The position numbers and the translations under genes are program-made. The notes below the pieces were generated by a model. The model searched no databases. It was not told where the DNA came from and saw only the letters and a list, made by a program, of their open reading frames with translations. 64,000 nt of DNA, from positions 372,001 through 436,000 of the forward strand of contig CANMKG010000001.1 in assembly GCA_947498505.1 (NCBI GenBank), in the 5' to 3' direction. This stretch comes from an uncultured Maribacter sp. (lineage in GTDB: Bacteria; Bacteroidota; Bacteroidia; Flavobacteriales; Flavobacteriaceae). This document shows positions 17,231-24,846 of this stretch, in pieces (within the stretch, counting starts at the first letter, position 1; each line of letters begins with the position of its first letter).

Positions 17231-18232
17231 ATGGATGAAGTAAAACAAATAGTAACAGATATTAAAAACGGAAGTATAAAACCGCTGTATTTTTTATATG
17301 GTGAGGAAAGTTACTATATCGATAAGATAACTGAGTTTATTGAAAAAAACGTGCTGTCGGAAGAGGAACGTGGGTTTAATCAAATGGTTTTATATGGAAA
17401 GGACGTTACTATAGACGACATTGTGAGTAATGCAAAACGTTATCCAATGATGGCTGAACGGCAAGTGGTAGTTGTTAAGGAAGCTCAACATTTGTCCAGA
17501 ACCATTGAACAGTTAACGGCTTACGCAGAAAACCCTCAACCAACTACGGTGTTAGTTATATGTTATAAATATAAGAAGCTCGACAAGAGAAAAAAACTAC
17601 ATAAAGTAGTAAAAAAAATGGGTGTCCTTTTTGAAAGTAAAAAACTATATGAAAATCAGGTTGGTGATTGGCTTCGAAGGGTTTTAAAATCTTCGGGATA
17701 TTCAATTTCTCATAAGGCAGCAATATTATTAGTAGAATTTTTGGGAACAGATTTAAGTAAAATAAGTAATGAGCTGGAGAAACTAAAGTTGGCTTTACCT
17801 AAAGAGTCTGAAATTACGCCAGTAGATATCGAAGAGCATATAGGTATTAGTAAAGATTACAACAACTTTGAGTTAAAAAAGGCTATTGGTGAACGCAACG
17901 TTGTAAAAGCAACAAAAATTATAAATTATTTTTCTGAGAATCCAAAAGACAATCCTTTTATACTTACAGTAACCTTATTAAATTCTTTTTTTACACAATT
18001 ATTGCAGTATCACGGTTTAAATGACCATTCTCCAAAGAACGTAGCAAGTGCTTTGCGTATAAGTCCTTATTTTGTCAGTGAGTTTCAAACAGCAGCAAAA
18101 AACTACCCAATGAAAAAGGTTAGTAAAATTGTATCATATCTTAGAGAGATGGATTTAAAAGGCAAAGGCGTTGGTGCCAGTAATATTTCTCATCAAGATT
18201 TACTTAAAGAGTTAATTGCTAAGGTAATTTAA
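17231..18232 (+). CDS. holA: DNA polymerase III subunit delta
   Basis: HolA is the clamp-loader subunit that opens the beta sliding clamp. The 333-residue protein has the family start KPLYFLYGEESYYIDKI, where a degenerate Walker-A region would be. It also has the middle segment AERQVVVVKEAQHLS and the domain III helices DLSKISNELEKLKLAL and NNFELKKAIGERNVVKA. Length is normal. It is divergent from the HsdR_N protein with almost no space for separate promoters, so both promoters must overlap the neighbouring coding regions or each other. It converges on doxX with a four-base gap. Confidence 0.95.
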   Translation: MDEVKQIVTDIKNGSIKPLYFLYGEESYYIDKITEFIEKNVLSEEERGFNQMVLYGKDVTIDDIVSNAKRYPMMAERQVVVVKEAQHLSRTIEQLTAYAENPQPTTVLVICYKYKKLDKRKKLHKVVKKMGVLFESKKLYENQVGDWLRRVLKSSGYSISHKAAILLVEFLGTDLSKISNELEKLKLALPKESEITPVDIEEHIGISKDYNNFELKKAIGERNVVKATKIINYFSENPKDNPFILTVTLLNSFFTQLLQYHGLNDHSPKNVASALRISPYFVSEFQTAAKNYPMKKVSKIVSYLREMDLKGKGVGASNISHQDLLKELIAKVI

Positions 18233-18236
18233 TTAG

Positions 18237-18614
18237 CTAATTTTTACCGATACTATATTTACCAGGACCAAGCAGAGCTATCGTAACATATCCTATAAGA
18301 TACATTATGCCTTTTTCTTTTACATCAATAGGGTCGTTAAGATGAATCATAAATACAGCAACAAGCATTGTTATAATAATTGGTATTGTCGCCCATCTTA
18401 CCTTGTAGCCAATTATTATTAATATTGGGCAAACAAATTCAGCAATAACGGTTAAAAAAAGGGAAGGGGCTTCTCCGATTCCTATTGGGTTGGCAAAAGC
18501 AATATCTCCGGAAATAAGTTGTTGAAACTTAGGAAATCCGTGAGTTAGCATCATAAGGGATAAAGAAATTCTTAAAAAAGCTAATCCTAAGTCTTTCTGG
18601 GGGATAATTCTCAT
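18237..18614 (-). CDS. DoxX-family membrane protein
   Basis: The 125-residue product has four hydrophobic segments and the DoxX family signature ISLSLMMLTHGFPKFQQL at the first helix. PSLFLTVIAEFVCPILIIIGY makes the second. DoxX-like proteins sit in the inner membrane and have been tied to quinone or thiol redox functions, but the role of this short type is not settled. It stands alone, 79 bases downstream in reading direction from the fused E1 gene, and may be read through from it. Confidence 0.88.
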   Translation of the reverse strand: MRIIPQKDLGLAFLRISLSLMMLTHGFPKFQQLISGDIAFANPIGIGEAPSLFLTVIAEFVCPILIIIGYKVRWATIPIIITMLVAVFMIHLNDPIDVKEKGIMYLIGYVTIALLGPGKYSIGKN

Positions 18615-18693
18615 ATTTAAAATTTAAGGCTTCTAAATATAAGATTTTAAATTAAAATATTTGAATTTTACTGTAGCATTTTTACTTAGTTAG

Positions 18694-21105
18694 TTATCTT
18701 AATTTAGGGTAATCTATTGGGTTAGATTCATGCATTATTTCATAAACCTTTTCAAAAATATCTTCGGTATTTGGTTTTGAAAAATAATCTCCATCGGAGC
18801 CATATGCAGGTCTATGTGCTTTAGCAGACAAAGTGGAGGGGGAGCTATCTAGGTATTGATAGGCGTTTTGTTTGTTTAATATTTCATCTAACAAATAAGC
18901 TGAGCATCCACCTGGAACATCTTCATCAATAATTAAAAGTCGATTAGTTTTTTTAATGCTTTCAACCGTGTTTTTGTTGATGTCAAATGGCAATAAAGTT
19001 TGCGCGTCAATCACTTCTGCATCAATACCCACTTCGTTAAGTTCTTTGGCTGCTTGAAGTACAATGCGCAATGTTGAACCATAAGAAAGTAATGTAATGT
19101 CAGAACCTTCTCTAATAGTTTCTGTAACTCCAATAGGTGTGCAAAACTCTCCAAGGTTATTGGGTTTAGGTTCTTTTAATCTATAGCCATTTAAGCTTTC
19201 AATAACAAGAGCTGGTTCATCCGTTTTCATTAAGGTGTTATAAAACCCAGCTGCTTGTGTCATGTTTCTAGGAGCAAGAATATACATGCCTCTTAGTAGG
19301 TGAATTAACCCTCCCATTTGAGAGCCAGAATGCCAAATTCCTTCTAAACGATGCCCTCTAGTTCTTACTATTAAAGGAGCTTTTTGCTTGCCACATGTTC
19401 TATAACGCAAGCAAGCCAAATCGTCCATTAAAGTAGGCATTGCGTAAAAAATATAATCTAAATATTGAATTTCGGCAATTGGTCTTAATCCTCGTAATGC
19501 CATTCCAATACCTTGTCCAATAATTGTGGTTTCACGAATTCCGGTATCGGCAATTCTAATTTCTCCATATTTTTTTTGAAGACCTTCAAGACCTTGGTTT
19601 ACATCTCCTATATTACCACTATCTTCTCCAAATACTAAGGCTTCAGGATATTTTTCAAAAAGCTTATCGAAATTATCTCTTAAGATAACTCTGCCATCAA
19701 CAAGTTCTACTTTTTTATCTATCTGAGGTTTAATTTCAGGTATGTTTGTCGCTTTATTTGTTAGTTCGCTGTAAAGATGAGTGCTATACTTTGGTTGAGT
19801 TTCCCTTAAGAAACTATTTGTCCAATTAACAAGAGCTTTTTTTTCTGGTGTATTCTCGTTTAGTAAATATCGAAGTGCTTTACGAGCGGTTATAGCAATA
19901 TCTTTTTTGATAGAATCATCAATAGCAATAAGATCGTTCTTTACTTTTGAAATAAAGTTTTTGTTTTGACTCTTACTTGCAGCATTTTCAAGAAGATTGA
20001 TTAAAGCATTTTTGTGGTTTTTAACTTCAACTAAATGCTCGCTCCAAGCCTCTTTTTTTGCTAGCCTAACTGTTTTCCGAATTTCCTTTTCCAATGTGTC
20101 TAGCTCTTCAATTGTAGCTATTCCACTTTCTAAAATCCATTCTTTAAATCTCTTATTACAATCATTTTCTCTTTCCCATTCAAGGCGTTCTTCATTTTTA
20201 TAGCGTTCATGAGAACCTGAGGATGAATGTCCTTGCGGTTGTGTAAGTTCGGTTACATGAATAATAACAGGCACATGTTCTTCACGAGCAATATCTGATG
20301 CATTTTCGTAAGCATGCATTAAGGCGGTGTAATCCCATCCCTTTACTTTTAATAGCTCAAAACCTTCGCTGTTTTCATTTCTTTGAAAGCCACTAAGTAT
20401 TTCAGAGATATCCTCTTTTGTAGTATGGTGTTTCGCAGGTACTGAAATTCCGTATTCATCATCCCAGATGCTTATAACCATTGGAACTTGTAAAACTCCA
20501 GCTGCGTTAATGGTTTCAAAAAACATACCTTCACTGGTGCTTGCATTACCAATTGTACCCCAAGCAACTTCATTACCCTTGTTAGAAAAATTAGTTGCAT
20601 CAATATTTTCAAGATTTCTATAAACTTTTGAAGCTTGAGCCAATCCTAATAGCCTTGGCATTTGCCCAGCAGTACAAGAAATATCTGCACTAGTATTTTT
20701 TTGCTCCAGTAAATTTTTCCAACTCCCATCTTCATTTAAACTATAGGTTAAAAAATGTCCTACCATTTGACGCCCCCCACTCATGGGTTCTAAACTCAAA
20801 TCAGTGGTTGCATAGAGGTTATGAAAAAAATCTTTTGGTTTAAGAACACCAATAGCCATCATAAATGTCATATCTCTATAATAACCACTTCTGAAATCTC
20901 CATTTCGGAAGGAACGGGCCATTGCGAGTTGAGGGAGCTCTTTTCCATCTCCAAAAATTCCAAATTTAGCTTTACCAGTTAGCACCTCTTTTCTTCCAAG
21001 CAGACTACAAGTTCTACTTAAAAATGCAATTTCATAATCTTGAAGAATTTGAGCTTTGAAATCTTCGAAAGAGATATCATTGCTAGTTTTTGGAGATATT
21101 TTCAT
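18694..21105 (-). CDS. Fused alpha/beta E1 of a 2-oxoacid (probably branched-chain) dehydrogenase
   Basis: Residues about 20-430 resemble the E1 alpha subunit, and residues about 465-800 the E1 beta subunit (VFGEDSGNIGDVNQGLEGLQ, RIADTGIRETTIIGQGIGMAL, IQYLDYIF). They are joined in one 803-residue chain. The enzyme decarboxylates a 2-oxoacid with thiamine diphosphate and passes the acyl group to an E2 lipoyl protein. E2 and E3 are not in the window. Fused E1 proteins of this size are common in Bacteroidota and are usually assigned to branched-chain 2-oxoacids. The ThDP motif is unusual: GDG is replaced by GNA at residues 186-188, and the NN position reads DDEYGIS at 215-221. The gene is monocistronic or followed by doxX. 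Confidence 0.9.
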   Translation of the reverse strand: MKISPKTSNDISFEDFKAQILQDYEIAFLSRTCSLLGRKEVLTGKAKFGIFGDGKELPQLAMARSFRNGDFRSGYYRDMTFMMAIGVLKPKDFFHNLYATTDLSLEPMSGGRQMVGHFLTYSLNEDGSWKNLLEQKNTSADISCTAGQMPRLLGLAQASKVYRNLENIDATNFSNKGNEVAWGTIGNASTSEGMFFETINAAGVLQVPMVISIWDDEYGISVPAKHHTTKEDISEILSGFQRNENSEGFELLKVKGWDYTALMHAYENASDIAREEHVPVIIHVTELTQPQGHSSSGSHERYKNEERLEWERENDCNKRFKEWILESGIATIEELDTLEKEIRKTVRLAKKEAWSEHLVEVKNHKNALINLLENAASKSQNKNFISKVKNDLIAIDDSIKKDIAITARKALRYLLNENTPEKKALVNWTNSFLRETQPKYSTHLYSELTNKATNIPEIKPQIDKKVELVDGRVILRDNFDKLFEKYPEALVFGEDSGNIGDVNQGLEGLQKKYGEIRIADTGIRETTIIGQGIGMALRGLRPIAEIQYLDYIFYAMPTLMDDLACLRYRTCGKQKAPLIVRTRGHRLEGIWHSGSQMGGLIHLLRGMYILAPRNMTQAAGFYNTLMKTDEPALVIESLNGYRLKEPKPNNLGEFCTPIGVTETIREGSDITLLSYGSTLRIVLQAAKELNEVGIDAEVIDAQTLLPFDINKNTVESIKKTNRLLIIDEDVPGGCSAYLLDEILNKQNAYQYLDSSPSTLSAKAHRPAYGSDGDYFSKPNTEDIFEKVYEIMHESNPIDYPKLR

Positions 21106-21264
21106 GCAGAAATCTGGATTTTCACAAAAATATTAATTTAAAACCGCTTTTACAAATATATAAATGCCAAATTATTGAAAAAAAAGTAGATATTTGAGTG
21201 TGTTAATGTGGATTTCACATGTTTTTACTCTTTTTGTGTGTTTTTGTTGCGAATTTGTTAAAGA

Positions 21265-24108
21265 TTAAAACCATTGCCTTCTAAAAAGTCCAAGAAGTGT
21301 TTTAGGGCTTAGGGTTACAACAAATCTAATTTTTTCATTGTAATGCGGCTGAGAAATTTCCCAGCCATTATTGGAATATAAAGGAAAATACAATTCAAAA
21401 TAATCGGTAACAAGGTTTAAACGGATGCCTGCATCGTAAACAAAACGTTCTTTTACACCTTTACTTTTTAGGTACCCAAGGTCGCCATACAATTCTATCC
21501 ATTTCCATAGGTTAGCACTAGTGTTAATGGTAGTCATCCAATCATTGGCAAACGGGTTTTGAAGTTTAGATTTAAATCCACCTTCGGCTATAACCACTTG
21601 TTGACTATAAATACCAGAAGATTCGGACCTGCCCAAATAATTATAATCAAATAAGTAATCGCTAGGTCTATCTAATGCAAAACTAAAAAAGTCTGGATTG
21701 GTATAACCAGTGGTTTTGTTTCTTAAAAACTTTCCTGCAAAGAAACGGAAGTTAAACTGTCTGTTGTTTTCAAATAGTTTACGGTATTCCAATTCAAAAG
21801 CAATTTTGGAAAAATCACTTGCATGTTGAGCGTCAATAAACCATGAAGAATAATCTAATATTCCTGGGGTTGAACTTCTAAATCTAGCATTAAAAACACT
21901 GTAATCTGGAGGAGTCTCAAAATCTTCTAGACCTTCAGCCTTGTTTCGAAATACGTTTACGTATCTAAAGGATAATACTTCTCGCTTGTTAGAAAGTAGA
22001 TCATGAGGTCTCCAACCGAAACTTATTGAGGGCGTAACCGTTGAATATCTTGAGTTTGTTTGAAAATGAAAAGTAGAGCCACGTAAGGAATAATTTGCTA
22101 CGTATAATCCACTTTTGCTAAGGTATTTTCGGTAATTAAATTTACCAAAACCAACAAACGATTTTTCTCGAAAAGAGTAGGAGGGTGCAAAATCATACAC
22201 AAAAGGCCTTTCCAAGAAGGTTTTATTATAAATACGCATTCCGGGAGCCCAGCCATCATAAATATTGAAGGTTAAAACAGGAACATAGAAAATTTGGGTA
22301 TAGTTTGGGTTTTCAATATCTCTGTAAAATTGAAATTTTAACTTTTTATTTCCAGATAAAAAACCTCCAAGGCTTTTCCAGTTATCTCGTTGATTGAATT
22401 CTGGGATTTTACTATCGTAATTCAATACAAGTTTATCTTCGTTGTTAGATGGAATTGTAAGTGTTTTTTCGTCAACAATATCTGTAAACCAATATTTAGA
22501 TACAATAGAATCGTTTTTTAAACCAAATAGAGAGATAGGTACATTGCTTGCTTCTTTATTTTTAATGGTGACTCTAAGGGAATCATCGGTCTTTTCAACA
22601 TCTTTTATTTTATAATCTATTTGTAAATCAGAATTTACATAATAGTTAAAAAACCAGTCGATATCTTTTTCAGTAGATCTTTTAAGAATGGATTCAAAAT
22701 CTAAAGTTTTTACTTTATTTAATTGATAATGTTTATAAAATGTTTTTATGCTTTCATTTACCTTATCTTCTCCTATGTAGTTAGCTAAATAGGCTAACCC
22801 TTGACCAGCTTTGTATTTACTGGTTATTTTTTGATTAAATTTTATGAGTTGGTCGTTTGGTGTAATTAAAGATTGACTTATGTTCCTACGAGCCGTATAC
22901 ATGGATAAAAATGGATATTGTTTATTAAATTCCATCTTTGCCAAATTAAAGCTTCGAATACCCCATATGCGACTTAACTTGCCCAACAATTTTTGGTTTG
23001 GATAGTAGTTTTCTACATATGCAATCAGCAAATAATTGGCAATAGCATTTGATAACCATTGTTCCTCTCTAGGGTTTAAAAATATGGTTTCACTTAAAAT
23101 ACTATTTAGAGCGGTTTTTAAAAATTTCATTTCAAATTGAAACTGCTCTTCGTATGGTCTAATAAATGATGGCAATTGATTAATACCATATAAGGGATTT
23201 TTATTATAGTCGGCCTCACTTACTAATAATTTGGCATGAGGGTATTTACCTAAATTTTTGTCAATAAAACGGGTCACCCTATTTATTGAAATCCCCTGAG
23301 ATATATCGTCAAATTTTTTAGCATCAATATCAGTAACTACAGTCATATAAGGAGTCACATGGGTTGTAAACCTTTTTGATGGTTCTAAAATTATCTCACA
23401 GCTTTTTTGCTTTTCACCAATAAGTTGAGCAAACTGTTGATTTGGAAATTTAGAATTCGCTAGTTTTCTATAATTAGTGGCTAAATAAAGGCTATCAGGA
23501 TATTTAAAATCTACTGTAGTTTTCGTTACTCCAGTATACAAGTCGTTTAAATTTTTATTAGAGTATTTATGCCATTTAGTTTCCAAAACAGCAGGTGTTA
23601 AATACCAGTCTTTTAAAAAAAAGCCCCCATCATTTCTGTACCCAACAGAAGTAAATTTATCAGAGGGCAGTTTAATAGTGTATGTAATAAATATTTTGGT
23701 TGTGGTATTTGGTAATACCGGACTATTGAGCTTAATCTTAATGATATCTTCTCCAGCCTCTCTTTCCCAATGTAATCCTCTATATTCTTGATCTACAAGA
23801 CTTACAATGTTTGTGAAACCTCTTTCTTCATCATTTGCTAAATGAAGACTTTTTTTAAATTCTCTGGCAAATCTTTTTGATAATGCTGTTTTCTTATTGG
23901 AGTAGGAATGTATCCAATCCGAAAAATAAAGTTCTGTAAGGGTATAGTTAGAATTGTTTTGGTATGTAAACTCTTGTTGTATACTTATTTCTTTGTTTTT
24001 AGCGTCTAATGTTGCAGAAATATTATTTATATGCTGGGTGTGACCTACCGTAGCTATAAAAAATAGCAATCCTAATAAATGATATTTCAAACGATTATTA
24101 TTCACCAA
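21265..24108 (-). CDS. M1-peptidase-like protein lacking zinc ligands, fused to an outer-membrane beta-barrel
   Basis: The 947-residue product has a signal peptide (ending GHTQ), an M1-aminopeptidase-like region (about residues 25-570), and a C-terminal barrel (about 590-947) ending in the typical aromatic RRQWF. In the M1 part, the exopeptidase loop reads YGINQLP where active enzymes have GxMEN. The HExxH helix reads LSETIFL, and the downstream glutamate motif reads WLSNAIANYL. All zinc ligands therefore seem to be gone. I infer a non-catalytic peptide- or protein-binding module displayed on the outer membrane. It is 16 bases downstream of the LOG gene and probably in the uvrA operon. Confidence 0.75.
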   Translation of the reverse strand: MVNNNRLKYHLLGLLFFIATVGHTQHINNISATLDAKNKEISIQQEFTYQNNSNYTLTELYFSDWIHSYSNKKTALSKRFAREFKKSLHLANDEERGFTNIVSLVDQEYRGLHWEREAGEDIIKIKLNSPVLPNTTTKIFITYTIKLPSDKFTSVGYRNDGGFFLKDWYLTPAVLETKWHKYSNKNLNDLYTGVTKTTVDFKYPDSLYLATNYRKLANSKFPNQQFAQLIGEKQKSCEIILEPSKRFTTHVTPYMTVVTDIDAKKFDDISQGISINRVTRFIDKNLGKYPHAKLLVSEADYNKNPLYGINQLPSFIRPYEEQFQFEMKFLKTALNSILSETIFLNPREEQWLSNAIANYLLIAYVENYYPNQKLLGKLSRIWGIRSFNLAKMEFNKQYPFLSMYTARRNISQSLITPNDQLIKFNQKITSKYKAGQGLAYLANYIGEDKVNESIKTFYKHYQLNKVKTLDFESILKRSTEKDIDWFFNYYVNSDLQIDYKIKDVEKTDDSLRVTIKNKEASNVPISLFGLKNDSIVSKYWFTDIVDEKTLTIPSNNEDKLVLNYDSKIPEFNQRDNWKSLGGFLSGNKKLKFQFYRDIENPNYTQIFYVPVLTFNIYDGWAPGMRIYNKTFLERPFVYDFAPSYSFREKSFVGFGKFNYRKYLSKSGLYVANYSLRGSTFHFQTNSRYSTVTPSISFGWRPHDLLSNKREVLSFRYVNVFRNKAEGLEDFETPPDYSVFNARFRSSTPGILDYSSWFIDAQHASDFSKIAFELEYRKLFENNRQFNFRFFAGKFLRNKTTGYTNPDFFSFALDRPSDYLFDYNYLGRSESSGIYSQQVVIAEGGFKSKLQNPFANDWMTTINTSANLWKWIELYGDLGYLKSKGVKERFVYDAGIRLNLVTDYFELYFPLYSNNGWEISQPHYNEKIRFVVTLSPKTLLGLFRRQWF

Positions 24109-24124
24109 AAACGTGATATAGTTA

Positions 24125-24811
24125 TTAGAAATTAGGGCTTAGCGCTTTTTCTTTATAAAAAGCATCTAGAATGGAAACAACTTCTTCTTCAGAGTCTGCG
24201 ATTTTGATTAAATCTAAATCTTTAGGGCTTATGTTTCCTTGTGCAAGCATGGTACCTTTTATCCAGTCTATTAAACCTTTCCAAAATTCGGAACCTACTA
24301 AAATAATTGGGAATGTTTCTATTTTATGTGTTTGAATTAGGGTAATTGCTTCAAAAAGTTCATCAAGAGTTCCAAATCCTCCAGGCATAACTACAAAACC
24401 TTGAGAATACTTTACGAACATTACTTTACGAACAAAAAAGTAATCAAAATCTAAGCTTTTGTCACTATCTATATACGGATTGTCATGCTGCTCAAAAGGA
24501 AGGTCAATATTTAAACCTACAGAAGTTCCGCCTGCGGCATGAGCCCCTCGGTTACCAGCTTCCATAATACCAGGTCCTCCACCTGTAATTACTCCATAAC
24601 CAGCTTCAGCAATGCTTTTTGCGGTACTTACTGCTAAATCGTAATACTTAGTATTTTCTTTGGTTCTGGCAGAACCAAATATAGAAACACAAGGCCCAAT
24701 TTTACTCATTTTTTCGAATCCATTAACGAATTCTCCCATAATTTTAAATATGGCCCATGAGTCATTAGTTTTTATTTCATTCCAACCTTTGTGGTGTTTT
24801 TCTTTTCTCAT
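24125..24811 (-). CDS. LOG-family (TIGR00730) Rossmann-fold protein
   Basis: The 228-residue protein carries the two signatures of the LOG/lysine-decarboxylase-like family: GGGPGIMEAGNRGA near residue 82 and PGGFGTLDELFE near residue 142. Related enzymes hydrolyse nucleoside 5'-monophosphates, releasing the base (cytokinin-activating type in plants). In bacteria many act on AMP-like substrates or are uncharacterised. No signal peptide is present, so it is cytoplasmic. It is 35 bases downstream of uvrA and 16 bases upstream of the M1-like gene. Substrate is not readable from sequence. Confidence 0.92.
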   Translation of the reverse strand: MRKEKHHKGWNEIKTNDSWAIFKIMGEFVNGFEKMSKIGPCVSIFGSARTKENTKYYDLAVSTAKSIAEAGYGVITGGGPGIMEAGNRGAHAAGGTSVGLNIDLPFEQHDNPYIDSDKSLDFDYFFVRKVMFVKYSQGFVVMPGGFGTLDELFEAITLIQTHKIETFPIILVGSEFWKGLIDWIKGTMLAQGNISPKDLDLIKIADSEEEVVSILDAFYKEKALSPNF

Positions 24812-24846
24812 AATTAGTTTACGTAATTATATTAATGCGAATTATT

